Origin: Anaspis maculata
Taxonomy: Eukaryota > Arthropoda > Insecta > Coleoptera > Scraptiidae
Assembly (NCBI GenBank): GCA_949128115.1
Contig: OX421968.1
Span: 52,965,423-53,029,422, forward strand
Direction of reading: 5' to 3'
DNA length: 64,000 nt
Position numbers and translations under genes: made by a program. Below are positions 1 through 11,992 of this stretch, in pieces (position 1 is the stretch's first letter; each line of letters begins with the position of its first letter). The notes beneath the pieces are model-generated. The model made no database searches and had not been told where the DNA came from. It was given only the letters and a program-made list of their open reading frames with translations.

Positions 1-87
1 TTCTTCCTTTTCGACCTTTTTACCTTGACGTGACTGCACGGTAGTACACGCCAAGATACTAGAAAGCGCATGAAAATTTTCACCTGG

Positions 88-162
88 CCCGAGCCGGATT
101 CGAACCCACGGTCCCTGGAATCGCTTCCAAGGACGGAGTCCGCCGCGCTACCGGCCGGGTTC
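88..162 (-). repeat. tRNA-related SINE head (fragment)
   Basis: On the minus strand there is a perfect polymerase III B box (GGTTCGAATCC, complement of 96-106) and an A-box-like stretch (complement of 141-150) at tRNA spacing. The acceptor and T stems pair only partly (about 5 acceptor pairs, one mismatch in the T stem), so a functional tRNA is unlikely. The body of the SINE would run off the window edge below position 88. Confidence 0.5.
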
Positions 163-2760
163 ACTCGTGTCTTGTTTTGTTAGTCTAGTCAGTATTACCA
201 ACGACAGTTAGTTCAAAGTCATATCCCCTGCTCACGAATATGGCTGCAGTCAGGTCCTTTGGTCTTTTGAAGGTAAACAAACAGTCCAAACAGATTGATT
301 AAATTATAGGATGGCCACGAAATTTCCTGCACCATATGAAAAAAGAGCAAATTAGCAAAACTTTATCATCTTAGATGAGGTATCGCGTTAGTTGCGTGTT
401 AACGTTTTTCAATTTTGGGTTTGCACTTTAATTTTACATTGTTTGTTAAACTACTGAAATGAGTTTTGAATTCTTGTTGCCCTAAGAAAAATTAACGGAA
501 ATCATTTCAGCGACAAAAATAAACCTGGCCACAGGGCCGCGATGGTGAATAAATTAGGGACTCGCGCGTATATAAGCTGCACTGTAATAGGATTTCGATA
601 AAGTTACATAAAAATACCATTTGCCAATTCATATTTCAAACGTAGAGACAAACGAAGATTTCTCGAAAGTCTCTAAAACAACAGCTATATCCGACACGGT
701 TTTTGCGGATTAATTCCTTTAGGAATTGAGGCATCTACAACAGTATGAGATTTGAAACTGACATGGCATTTCTTCCAGGGTGCAATATCGCAGCCACCGT
801 ACACTTAACCCCGGATTAAAACTGCGAAGGTGTTCTCTGTCCCGAAAATATACAGCTTAATATACGAAATGAAGGGGACGAAATTGCTATTTTCCTCCCT
901 TTAATAGCGGTTCTTACAGATTTAATAAACACTTGGCCCTAATAATTAATTAATAATAATTACATTTTGGAAAACGTGTGTGCCAAATTTACCCGTGCTG
1001 GAGGGAAAACAGTTTAAATAGGGTACTGCCTACAAGGCGGGATAACTTAACCCAATAAAAGATGGGCATGCTGCAGTTGTTATTGACTACTTTCTTGGGC
1101 ACTAAACCAATTGATTTAGGTTCACCCTTCGCAAACAATCTTCATCCAAACTGACAATTTAATGTCTTCGACCCTTTATTAATTGCACGAGTCACGTTGT
1201 ATGTTGTAGGTATGCGGTTTTTCCTGGATTTCCATATCGGTGTATGCTTTACGTCAGATTCATTGGAATTTATGTGGAGCAATGGGCAACAAGAGAAATA
1301 GGAAATTTAATTTCTCATCTTGAACCAAACGAAATAATTGTTTCTTGCGCCTAAGGAAAATATTTGGCCATAAAAATTCAAACTGTATAAGCACCTACCG
1401 GATGGCCACATATGCTGTCCAGTTTGCAATCGGTTTATGCTCATATGAATTTCTGGCAAAATAGAATTTCCCACGCGGTAGATTTCCGATATCCGGTTCG
1501 GCTTGTTTACAAATAGGATTGAAATAGCTGATGGATATAGCCTTTGCTGATAAAGCAAACTAGGGTTGTCGATGATTTCTAAGGTGTTGTTCAGTCTGTT
1601 CTGAACTCGCGCAACCCCTCCATTCCCCTAATTATGATTGTCAGGAAGCCACAGTTGAAGCCTCCTTGAATGGATTAATCGCCCAATTACCTGATTTTTC
1701 CTTGTCTGCATTAATCCAAGATCCCTGCTCCGAAATAGGACCAGCCAGCACAGCACACACCTGTGCTAATTACACTCACACTATCCCTGTCATGCCTGTA
1801 TGATTGGCTGAACTTTACAGGAACTAGAAATTCAAAATGATTTGAAACTCTACTGTTTCCGTGCTTCTGTCGGAAAATTGCGTCTACTCCTTAAACATAA
1901 GGCGACAAGGAAGACACGAAAATCCTCAGTGGGATCTGACAGGCTGACTGTGTGGAATTTGCGAGAAAAAAGTCAAGTAATGAGAGAAACTTCCGCTTTT
2001 GTGCGCAATTTTCGAAAGACGCGCACGTATTATCAAAACATCACTGTCGTTCATTTGCTGGCACATTCTCATTTTTCCAGCTCCAATAAGCTCCACGACA
2101 TTAATAATTATTGTAATTAATCCGTGGAATATACGCTTGCTTCAGTCATCAGACGATCTGTAATGGGTGATAATTAAAAACGTAATGGTACTATGAAAAG
2201 CTATTTCGGTTCCATTATTTTTATTGTATTATCTTTTATGGGTCCGGTTATAAGGAACGTGCTTCAAATACCCAATCACCTTTACTACTCAAAGCACATC
2301 ATAACGGGGACAGGGAAAGCGGCGCGGAAAACTGATTGAAAAATGACTTCCAATTGTTAATAATTATTATGAAACAGTGATATTGTGATGATGGTCGCCG
2401 GCCGGTGTGCTGATGGAAATGAATGGGAAATACGTTTAGTAGCGGCAAGGAACTAATGAAAGTACTTCATTACGTTTACGGTTGAATGCTTTGGTTGAGG
2501 CTACTGAAATGTTACAATTGCATTAAATGTTATCGAGTGAATTAATTCTGCGGTTTCTTTCACGGGAATAAAATTAATTTCCGGCCATTTTGCAAAAAGT
2601 ATCTTCTCAGGAATACTAGGGGTTGGGTTCTGATTTATTGGTTGTGTGGTAGTAGGTGGTGTTTAATTAAAACAGGCGAGACAGCGTATCCTGTATAGGT
2701 AGGTACCTTAGTACATACAAAGTTCTTCTGTACATAGACTTGGTGGGGTCGTCTTCTGTG
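163..2760. other. Non-coding AT-rich stretch, nothing recognised
   Basis: No reading frame here resembles a known protein or has exon-like signals with coding character. It could be intron or downstream territory of the minus-strand receptor gene whose first exon lies at 8676-9011, but no later receptor exon was found. Confidence 0.5.
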
Positions 2761-2806
2761 GGAGTATCCCGCACTATTTGTGCGGAGTATCCCGCACTAT
2801 TTGTGC
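2761..2806 (+). repeat. Perfect 23 bp tandem duplication
   Basis: A 23 bp unit beginning GGAGTATCCCGCAC occurs twice back to back (2761-2783 and 2784-2806) without mismatch. It is probably a recent replication slippage event. Confidence 0.9.
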
Positions 2807-3942
2807 ATCATGCTCTCTGAATATCGATGACATTCAAATTTGGGTGTAGATACCTAATCTATACATGTATACTAGACTAACACGTATTTATGAATAAAGC
2901 GTAAACCACACAAACACCAAGTGAGCATCTGCCAAAACTCAAAAGTCCAAAATTCTGTTTTTTGTTGAAAAGTACTTGTGATTATCATAATTTGGTCTTA
3001 ATTTCAAACTCCAATTTGAGAAAGTCATAAAACTGGCGTAAGTAAAAAAATATTGTACAGGGTGTCAAATTAAGAAATTACAAAAGTGTTATACATCGGA
3101 ATCTCATTTGTTTTATTTTTCAAATGAGAGTGAAATTTCAGCTTTCTTATGACATGAATGATCGAAATTCAGTATTCATACCTGAAAATAACATTTTTTA
3201 ATTATTCACTTTTTTTTTCTAAATTCTGATCGCGACAAATCGGAAAGATCAATTCTGGCCTGCGCGTTCCCCGGATCTTTCAACATTGTATTTTATTATT
3301 ATAGTTTTTTTTCTTTTGTGAGGCTTCATCATTGAAACCAATCTCGAAATCTCGATGAATGAAAGAAGAAAAAAAATAAATACGACGCGGATATTTTCGT
3401 TATGTTCGTTCATGTCAGTACTAACACATACAATGACATTTGTTGTCATTTTGAAAAAGTCAAGTAGGAAAAATTCAAGTTTCAAGTTTTACTAGCATGC
3501 TCGAAGCGGTAATGAAGTTCTTACAGGCAAGGTATGTGTATTATTTTTACTCACAGTCATCTACTGACTTCCAATCAATAAAAAAAAAATTTTTATTCAA
3601 AACAATAAATTACCCAACAGACGTTTTTGTCAAGTAAGCCTTTTCAAGTTATTTTTGTGGCTGACATTTTGACAATTCAACTAATTAGGGTTTAGATTAT
3701 TTTCGTAATCGCCGAAACTGGATTCCAAGCCGATGGGTACATTGCCCATTCCAAAACAGAACATAATTAACCTATGCAGCGGTTGTTGAAAAACCTGAGG
3801 TGTAACTAATATGTAAGGTAATGTGTGCGGCAAACAAGAAACATCAACGAATGCAGCGATCAAAGAAGGCTAGCGCTTCCTGTCACTTTCCGACCAAGAG
3901 ATGGAAGAGCTAGCTTCCGAGCTCTTAGTATTATAGTGTGAT

Positions 3943-4044
3943 CAACCTTAGTGTGATTCTAGTTGGCTGGGAGTCTCGTCTCGCGACGCAGTTGGAAAGG
4001 AGAAATCCGGGAAATCATGGCTCACTAGAATCACACTAGGGTTG
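3943..4044. mobile_element. Short hairpin MITE-like element
   Basis: The ends are 20 bp near-perfect inverted repeats (CAACCTTAGTGTGATTCTAG against its complement at 4025-4044, one mismatch) around a ~60 bp core. No clear target duplication is visible. Confidence 0.55.
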
Positions 4045-5636
4045 AACGTAGGTATACTCTATACACTGATAGAAAGGACCACCAGATTCCTCCGCTTGAA
4101 AAGTAGTCCCGAGCGTTACCCGCGAAATTTAAAATTCCAGTTAGAAAGAGGTGCTTATTTCCGCTAATCACAGCTAAGTGCTATGGTAATTTTAAATGGC
4201 ACCAGTTTAATACCAATTTTAATGAATGAGAAAATAATGTTTTTGAATAAAGCTGATTTTATTACACAACACTCACAACAGCCGAGCCGACAAAAAAAGT
4301 TCAATGAAAATAACAAACATCATAGAGAAATGGAGGTTAGAAATCGTACATAAGTGTCAAACTCGCTGAATGTTATGCCATTGGCTTGGAGTAGGAATAA
4401 TTTGCCCGGGTAAGACTACCAACCGAACAAAACTAATATTAGTTCCAAACGCGCCTATGTTGTTACCTTCTTTGGTGCTTTTGTTTGTTATAGGTTACAT
4501 CACTGAAATTCAAAAAAGTCCGTTCTATCGGTGTACAGACTATAGTATAGCAAACAATCAATAATAATTACTTTATTAGTTGTGCGAGTACTTGGATATG
4601 TTTCGATCGCAGTGGAGACCATTTGATTGATGATTTTTTCAAGTATTGAAATTGAATATGCTATAATTAAAACAAAAACGTGGGTGCGTGACCATAGTCA
4701 CCCTCGGAAGAAGTGGAACTTCTATAGGTATGAGTCAATTAGCAAACAACGTTCGAAGAGGTGTTCTTTTCGTACTCCCGCTCCGCTCCCTAACGGTTTG
4801 TAGCACCTTGTTTTTTTTATTATCATTATAATTATTATGGGTCACTTGAAGGGCAGAATACTTTCGACATGATTTTTTCACGATTAGACTTTTTTGTTAC
4901 TTTCTCGCTGCGCTCAGCGCTTAAACTTCCATCTCCGTCACATGAAGTCTCACTCATACCCCTAATACAATAAATATCTATCTATTTTCATCAATAATAT
5001 TCTCCATAAAGTACCTATAATATAAAAATAATTTTTATTATTATTTTATTTTATCTTCCTGCGGTGCCGAAGGAAGATAAAATATTGTCTGTCCAAGGTA
5101 CACATAATAATTATGATGCGAATGTGAAATCGTGACGGATTTTCTTACTGTACGATTTTCCCCGTTATATTACAGCACTGTGGAAACTGTGTCTGATAGA
5201 CACAGCATGGCAATCTAATAATCTCCACAAAGTATAAGAATGTCGTTTGGAAAACTCCGGTATCAATTTTGAATGAAAAAATCAAAAAATATAAAATACA
5301 TAGGTATTTAGATAGGTATGTACCTCGTGAATGTGATTTGCGGTAACTACGTGGTTCTAGAGTTCCTACGATATCATCTTCTCCACTCACAATAAGGCCG
5401 CCAATCAGAAGAAATCCGCTAGCGGCTCTCCCACTGGCACTACCAATCGGCGGCCTCCCATTCAATTTTTGGTCGCGCTAAGCGTTGTCGCAGTCAAATT
5501 ATCACTCAACTGGAGTGAAGCCATCGTCCCATGTTTGGCTCGAGGTTAGGTTATTGCCAGGCAGCGCGATTTCGCAAATAGGCGCTTCAAAAGGTGGTTG
5601 AAATATTACCTGCTTATAAAACTCTGCTAAAATTTT
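4045..5636. other. Non-coding stretch with one small hairpin
   Basis: No coding region is recognised. A 14 bp stem (TATTTTATCTTCCT against its complement) lies at about 5045-5083. Confidence 0.5.
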
Positions 5637-5831
5637 AAGCTAAAAGCGCTATTAGAGCGATGCGCATTTAGGGGCATTCCTCATATTTCAGTGTTCAAAA
5701 ATACAAATTAACTCGAAAATTATTTGCAATTAAGTACATAAAATCGCTCCCAATCGCAATAATGTATTTTTGAACACTGAAATATGAGAAATGCCTCTAA
5801 ATGCGCATCGCTCTAATAGCGCTTTTAGCTT
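5637..5831. mobile_element. Foldback MITE, ~72 bp arms
   Basis: The arms at 5637-5708 and 5760-5831 are nearly perfect inverted repeats (outer end AAGCTAAAAGCGCTATTAG). A ~50 nt loop separates them. No transposase and no certain target duplication. Confidence 0.75.
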
Positions 5832-6214
5832 GAAAGCGAGGTAATAATACGGCCCATGGTGTACCTACAAATTTTGGGTCCGTGAACCACCCCTCGCGTC
5901 ATACAATGGATACAATGATAACTTCTAGCCAAGTCGAGAACCATTCCTGTCGGGCCACCCAGCACCACAACACCTCTGCACAACACCAAGTAGAGGAGTC
6001 CAGTGTCGGCGACACGCATTACGAAAATAAATTGATCATTTTCGGTTGTAAATGACACTACCGCTGAGTTAGAATTCATCGATAAAATCAAATTTTAGTT
6101 TATGATGGAAGCTGTTGTCCTTAAAACACAATGCAAGCGGTAAAAGAATACTAACTGTAAAGAATAGAACCGAACGCCGCAACAGCTTACTTTCCCATCT
6201 CTCCACCATTTCTA

Positions 6215-6575
6215 CCGAGCGTTCATAAATTAAATGGGTCAAGGGTGCCTATGAGTTTGAAAACATCTGTCGGAACTAGCATCGTTCGTTTGATGTCTGT
6301 AATTTTTTGGTTATCGTAATTTGTCAAACCAGTCACAATTTTCGTTTTCGGAACATTCTAAATGTGGTTTTCACGGCAGGGCACAAAACCTACATGATCT
6401 AGGAGTATTTTTGAACTTGAAGTATTCTCATGCACGTATGGCAGATCAGAAATCAATAATATGGGAAGTAACTTGTCAAAGTTTGACAAATTAATTGCAA
6501 AAGGATAACGCTTGTTTCGACAGACGTTTTTGAATCCACAGGCACCCTTGACCCACTTAATTTATGAACTCTCGG
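6215..6575. mobile_element. TA-flanked palindromic MITE (CCGAG family, long copy)
   Basis: The ends are long inverted repeats with outer sequence CCGAGNGTTCATAAATTAA and inner part AACRTCTGTCG, flanked by TA on both sides (6213-6214 and 6576-6577). The same family occurs at 48505-48687 and 49096-49278 as 183 bp copies, also between TA dinucleotides. TA duplication points to Tc1/mariner-type mobilisation. This copy is longer because of a different ~180 bp middle. Confidence 0.8.
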
Positions 6576-6755
6576 TAGTACGACACTGGTCACCCCAAGG
6601 ACCTGACACTATAACGTTACACCTCTGTGTTACACACCTTCGTTACATCTACTGATGCCATGAAGCGAATGCACAATACTGAGCGGAAGTGGCGCTCCGA
6701 CACGGATGTCATGTGAACTAAGAAAACGGTGACAAGTTATCATCGCGCATGTTCA

Positions 6756-6936
6756 GGGCCGCTTATCTTGAATCGTGTGAGAAAAGTCCCTGGGAGTTAT
6801 ATATAATCCGTGCTACACTTCTGTAGCGAAAGTTGCCTAAAAACCACGATTTTAGGCAACATTCGCTGCATCAGTGTACTGCGGAATGTATTTTACTCCC
6901 AGGGACTTTTCTCACACGATTCAAGAATAGCGGCCC
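6756..6936. mobile_element. Near-perfect hairpin element, 181 bp
   Basis: The outer inverted repeat GGGCCGCTTATCTTGAATCG pairs with its complement at 6917-6936, apart from small differences. Pairing continues through the GTCCCTGGGAG block down to TTGCCTAAA/TTTAGGCAA near the centre. The transcript would fold into one long hairpin. Confidence 0.75.
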
Positions 6937-8249
6937 AGAACTCGACAATGACATTGATTTCAGTGTTTAACGTTGGCGTTTTGTACAGTTCTATCAGCAA
7001 CTTGTGAAGTCTTCCGATTTAAAATGCATATTCGGCGGTCGAAAAAGTGTGTGCCACTTAGAGGACCGACTGTCGCCACACCATGCTGTCGTCAATACAA
7101 TACAGCACTGATTAGATGAAATATCCCCAGACAATTTCGCGGTAAATTTGAATGTTATGGTTGAAGTGTTTTATGTTTTTTTTTATTTCGTAATTTGGGG
7201 CATTTGGGAATGATCCCTAACATATGTGCTTTCATGAATAGGTTTCGAGGGTTACTCCGATTTTTCTATGTAACCACTTCTACTTGAAAACGACGCATAA
7301 CCTATTGAGCTGAGTTTGAGAATCACCTATTTTACAGCGTAACATATGGAAGACTTAGAACGAATCACCTCGTTTTTTAGCGCATGCGCGAAGCGGTCAC
7401 GCAATATTGTGTATTCACTCCCATGTGTGGTTCTGCGTTAGTTGTGTGTTGTGATCTAGGCGCGAGAATAGAAGTTCCACTTCAAAAAATGGAATCCGAA
7501 ATTCGTAAATAATGATTCAAAACGAAACACTCTTAATTTGACATCCCTTACTTCATTTTTTCATCCTTTTTTTGTTGGAAGTAACCTAAAACAGCAGAGC
7601 TGCTGGTAATATTCAAAATTAGGTACAAAAATATCCTCCGTTCATGGATGCTTTTCTTTGTTGTTTATTTTATATGCCCGGCTTTGTTTATGCATAAGCG
7701 CTTAGTAATTACAAAACACAAACTACTTAGGTAGGTAGGTACCCTATATATGGAAATTTTACCTTTCTACGCCAACATTTCTGCTATAAAATGTTTGTGA
7801 AAAATATACGGCGCTTTCTGTAAAATGAATAGATATACCTATGCATCGAAATAAAACAGAAAGAAATATGTTTCAAAGTTTCTCAATTATTCTTTCAATT
7901 TTTTCAACAGATAGGGTACGAAAGGTCAATTACGTTTGCAATTTTCGGCAGTACCTTACGGCAGTATGGCAATAAAACGAGAAAGTATTATTATAGCTGA
8001 AGCGCCAGTTTTAGAGCTGGGGGACATACGGCCCTGAAGCTATAGTAATTTTCTCGACAGTGGTTTTCACATAGGTATGTATAGTATTTAGTATTTATGG
8101 TCAATCGCCATCCTAATTCAGGAACAGTAGTAACAGTAGTGCTAGTAGTAAAAAAATGTTTTTCTTATTGGCCATAAGAATTTCTTCCTTCATTCATAGT
8201 TGCGATTCACGTTTCAATTGAAAAGTTGCAAATTTCGGACACTCAAACT
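6937..8249. other. Non-coding stretch, nothing recognised
   Basis: No coding, RNA or repeat feature could be supported here. It lies downstream of the receptor exon on the minus strand and is therefore probably part of its first coding intron. Confidence 0.45.
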
Positions 8250-8310
8250 TGATCGGGAGTCGAACCTGGGACTCCCGCGCCACAGGCAACTTCATGACCG
8301 CCTGCTGCAT
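8250..8310 (-). repeat. tRNA-derived SINE fragment
   Basis: A clean B box (GGTTCGACTCCC, complement of 8255-8266) sits within a GC-rich tRNA-like stretch. A weak A-box-like block lies upstream on the minus strand (near 8285-8300). It is short and isolated, so probably a relic. Confidence 0.4.
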
Positions 8311-8669
8311 GGGACCGTCGGCGTCGGTCGTAGGTATGTATGTATCGGCAGTATTAACAATACGCGTCCAATTTATTTACCGTTATTTTTTAATGTTCAA
8401 CAATTTGCATAAATCTGTTTTGTTTTACATGCAATTTAAATATTTTTTGTTTGTTTTGTATTTTCTTTTCTGCCACTGCAGAGGTTAACCCGATATGTTC
8501 AAAGCTAATCCTGTCCTGTCCATCTACCAGCATGATAATTTAAGCCTTCCAGCGCAGTTTTAGGAAATCTGAAAGCTGTATACAATTGCACAGAAAATTG
8601 TTTCGAGTTTTCGGTCATTGTTCCTTGGTATTTGTGTCGCTTCCGACTTGCAGTCGTTCGTACTTGGAG

Positions 8670-8678
8670 TGTTACCTG
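8670..8678 (-). promoter_or_regulatory. 5' splice site of the receptor exon
   Basis: On the minus strand the sequence reads CAG|GTAACA, with the exon ending at 8676. Receptor-like coding ends here and the continuing frame turns into low-similarity residues, so this is the used donor. Confidence 0.88.
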
Positions 8679-9011
8679 GTTCATGTAGGAGCGCACGAAC
8701 TCCATGGACTGTTCTAAAGCGTAAGTATCGCTGCTGCAGGAGTCGATGACGAGCGCTCCCAAAGTGATGTTTGGCAGAAGTTCGGAGCTGTTGTTGATCT
8801 CGTCGATCGCATAGAGCATCGCTTCGAGCCTCTGTATGCCTTTTTCCTCCTTGACCGCCCCGCAAGGCATGTCCGCGCGGCCGCTGACTTGCTCGTGCAG
8901 CGGGAAAATCCCGCCGAGGATGATGTCACCCTTGATGCGGATCAGCTTCCGCTCCGGGTCCAGATCGGCCTGGGCCGTCGCTACCAGCAGGAAAAGCGAC
9001 AGTGGCCCCAT
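8676..9011 (-). CDS. mGluR: Metabotropic glutamate receptor, first coding exon (partial gene)
   Basis: This exon encodes 112 residues of a class C G-protein-coupled receptor for glutamate, a plasma-membrane receptor with an extracellular Venus-flytrap ligand domain. Residues 1-15 form a signal peptide (hydrophobic LSLFLLVAT, likely cleavage after AQA). The mature part then has the family blocks IKGDIILGGIFPLHE (27-41), CGAVKEEKGIQRLEAMLYAI (50-69), LLPNITLGALVIDSC (78-92) and DTYALEQSMEFVR (95-107). N-glycosylation sequons are visible at NSS (74) and NIT (81). The start ATG is preceded by an in-frame TGA four codons upstream. Homology and frame stop exactly at CAG|GTAACA, a good splice donor in phase 0. 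A full receptor needs several hundred more residues, from exons beyond the window or in unrecognised parts of 1-8675. Family assignment is firm; orthology to a particular insect subtype is inferred. Confidence 0.93.
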
Positions 9012-9389
9012 GAGTAGTCAGTCTTGTCCACCCCCGCCGGCACACCCACTAATTTAAACACCAATTAAATTTTCAATTTTAGATCGATGGAGAAATTCAA
9101 TTTCCAATCAAGTGTTAATTAATTGTTGAGTCTTGGGGGACACTTGGAGTGGTTTCGGAATTCATTTGAAGGCGATGTCGTGTGGCTGCTGGATGCGGTG
9201 CCGGTCGGGCGGCTGAGCGCCAGCGGGACATATATAGATATACAGAATTGGAATAGCGCAAAGAATAAGAGAAGATGAGGTGCCAGAATCAAATTTGGCG
9301 GCAAATCGCGCTCATATTAAAGCTCCTCGACGGGGAAGTTGCGCTAGACTGGATTTCCATCCGTGTCGGATTGGATATATAGGGGTTGG

Positions 9390-9720
9390 CTGGCACCTGC
9401 GTGAAGCAACCCGTTGTCATAGAAATGGAGCTAGAGCCGCGACGCCGGCGATGATGCTGGAGCGCCGTCCGGACGCTGCTTCTCCCGCCGCCGATCGCCG
9501 TCGCTCTCCCGAAGAGGTCCGGCCTCTGGAAGTTTCTGTCTGCTGGTCTGAATCTGAAAACTCAAAGTCCGCTGGACCGAGCGTGTAAGAGCTCCACTTC
9601 CGCACATCGCGCACACAGACACAGATTGATTCATCGCCTTTTGCTCTTATTCCGCTATCCGCTGCCGCCGCTACCCAGACACTCAGACTCCACGGCAATT
9701 TTTCGCGGACACGTGATACT
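9390..9720 (-). promoter_or_regulatory. GC-rich probable promoter / 5'UTR exon of the receptor
   Basis: This segment is strikingly richer in GC and CpG than its AT-rich surroundings and lies 0.4-0.7 kb upstream of the receptor start codon. On the minus strand it contains a possible donor, CAG|GTGCCA (exon end about 9398), so a non-coding first exon spliced towards 9011 is plausible. Short open frames in it look compositional rather than coding. No clear core promoter motif was found. Confidence 0.4.
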
Positions 9721-10905
9721 CCCTCAATTAACGCCCGCCCGGCAATGGCAATCGCCCCAGTCTAACCTAAATCCGATATACCATCAACCCGTTATATACA
9801 TTTTCGCATCGTCTCTGTATGTACTCGCTTAGGCAATCCAATATTCTTCATTCATTTACCGGCGCTTTTTTTTTTTTTGAAGCCCCTTTTATCCCTATCA
9901 ACCACCGTTCCGCTAAATCTAAATCCAGATCGGTACAAAAACCATCCCCGACAATTCCGAGAGTGCGCGAGTACGTAGAACGCGTTCAAACGCTGACTAT
10001 ATGACAATCATTCTTGTCTAATTCCATCAGTTTCACATTCATTTAGTTTCATTTCGTTTATAGTTCACACGCACGCACCTACCTACTTTATCGTAATACA
10101 TATGACAGATGAAAAACTCTAGCCCGCTCGTTAAGAGTTTCTGATGCGACTGATAAGAAATCGGTTGTGTCACCCCAAAACTTCCCCGACTAGTAGCAAG
10201 GAACGTATGCAATTTTTGTACGAAAACGTCCCTTCGGGTCGGAAGTTGGATTGAGACAAAGATTGAAACAAATTAAAAGCCTTTCCCGTAGTATTTGCAC
10301 AAAAAATTGAACACTTTTCCAGGAAAATTTGAATTCTCCAAATCTCGGAAGCTTTTTCCGAACAATATCATTGCGAAAATCGTCAAATCAGGCTTTGCTT
10401 TGAGGTTTATTATTTAAGTCCGGTCTCGCTAATCTAGGTCGGGTTTGCATCCTCAAGTGGAAAACTCTCGGAAAATTCGGATAGCTTTTAGAGAACTTGT
10501 CGGGCAATGTTGAAGAACCAGTTACGTCTTGTTTAGAAAAAATTGATGAAAATCTGATCACGGGATGGAAAGTTGTAAATTTGCAGGTTTTTTTCAGATA
10601 GGAAAACTCGCGATCCGTTGGTCCGATTCTGAAAATTTCCCTCCCAAAAATTAACTCAATATTTTCTCCAACAATAGCTTGCAGCAAGTTTGCACCTTAA
10701 ACGAATATTTCGTAGAGCTAACCGCAGGTCGAAGTTTTTTTTTTCTTCATTTACGGAATGTGCAAGTTTCATTTTGAACAAATCACCGCCAGGAAATGAA
10801 AACAGGCCTACAAGACGGCCAATGCAATCTACTCTCAATATCAGTTGCAATTTTTCGAAAAAAGTTGATCTACGAGCAGGAAAGAGCATCTGAGTAGAGT
10901 CCTGC

Positions 10906-11570
10906 ACCGAACTCGGGCATTCCTAGTCAAAGCCAGGGTGAGCGGCCGTCTCGGCTAGTAATGGCCAGGGAAAAAGACGTTTTGTGTAGAGGCATGCGGG
11001 CAGCTTTTGATGAATATGATCTTTCACATGTATCGTAACAAATTCACCATGTTTCTTTTTTAATATTGAAGAAGAATTATTCAAATATGTTGAAAAATGA
11101 ATAAGTTATCGACATTTCAAAACTACCTACTTTGCGAGTATTCGAGAGTTTAGGGTTCTAACGGCCAGGAAAAAGGCGTTTTTGTGTAGAGGCATGCGGG
11201 CAGCGTTTGATGAATATGATTTTACACACGTATCATAACAGATTTCCCATGTTTCTTCTTCAATGTTGAAAAAGAATTATTCAAATATGTTGAAAAATAA
11301 AAAAGTTGTCGACATTTCAAAACCCACCTACTCTGCGGGTATTCCTAGTCAGAGTCAGGGTGAGCGGCCGTTCAAGATTCTAACGGCCAGGAAAAGGGCG
11401 TTTTTGTGTAGAGGCATGCGGGCAGCGTTTGATGAATATGATCTTCTACACGTATCGTATCAAATTTACCATGTTTCTTCTTCAATATTAGAAAAGAAAT
11501 ATTCAATTATGTTGAGAAATAATTTTTTTTACGACATTCCAAAACCTACCTACTCTTCTATCTGAAAATC
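10906..11570 (+). repeat. Module B tandem units, first block
   Basis: Three ~210-220 bp units share TCTAACGGCCAGGAAAAAG followed by a block containing GTGTAGAGGCATGCGGGCAG. Similar short open frames recur in each unit but carry no recognisable protein signature and are interrupted differently in each copy, so they are treated as repeat DNA. Confidence 0.85.
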
Positions 11571-11847
11571 CTACAGTAACAATTCTGAAGGACCAAGTGA
11601 CATAAAGATAAGCAGGCTGTGATTAATTATCGAAAGCAAGTGACAACTAGTGGCGAAATTTGCATATGCGTGGACACCGAAGGTTACAATGTGTTTTTGT
11701 TATACTCATAATTAGGCATAGATGCTTAGCCAGCCAATTTCACTACCAAAAATTGAAAAGATTCCCATGAACCTATGGTAGTTTCCTTCAGAGATGGGAG
11801 CTGTAGACATAGTGTTTCGCTGTATTATTTTAGCTCTTCAGTACAGC

Positions 11848-11992
11848 CGAGGGGCAAACCGCTGGTCAAATTTTGTACACCAGACTTCCCCCTCGTAAGG
11901 ATTTCCCCCGGACTTTCTCCGGACATCCCCGGACTTCCCCTGGACTTTCTCCGGCATGTGTACACCAGACTTCCCCAGCGGTTTACCCCTCG
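11848..11992. mobile_element. 145 bp TIR element, 8 bp target duplication (CGAGGGG family, short copy)
   Basis: The ends are CGAGGGGCAAACCGCTGG and its near-perfect complement. The flanks are direct copies of AGTACAGC (11840-11847 and 11993-12000). Paralogous module C copies at about 13541-13548 and 21762-21769 show the uninterrupted site (AGTACAGCATACC and AGTGCAGCATACC), which proves insertion. The core is a degenerate minisatellite of GGACTTCCCC/TTTCTCCGG-type units, and TGTACACCA occurs near both ends. It is non-coding, so it must be moved by a transposase in trans. An 8 bp duplication fits hAT, P, Merlin or Mutator-like enzymes. Confidence 0.92.

Noticed and set aside
88..162. A genuine tRNA gene
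   Set aside because: The boxes fit, but the acceptor stem pairs poorly and the T stem has a mismatch, so a SINE relic is more likely.
5825..6091. 88-codon minus-strand frame as a second receptor exon
   Set aside because: Residues do not match any receptor region and the frame overlaps a MITE arm at its end.
9417..9698. Coding gene in the GC-rich island upstream of the receptor
   Set aside because: Open frames occur on both strands with low-complexity arginine/serine content; a promoter/5'UTR explains it better.
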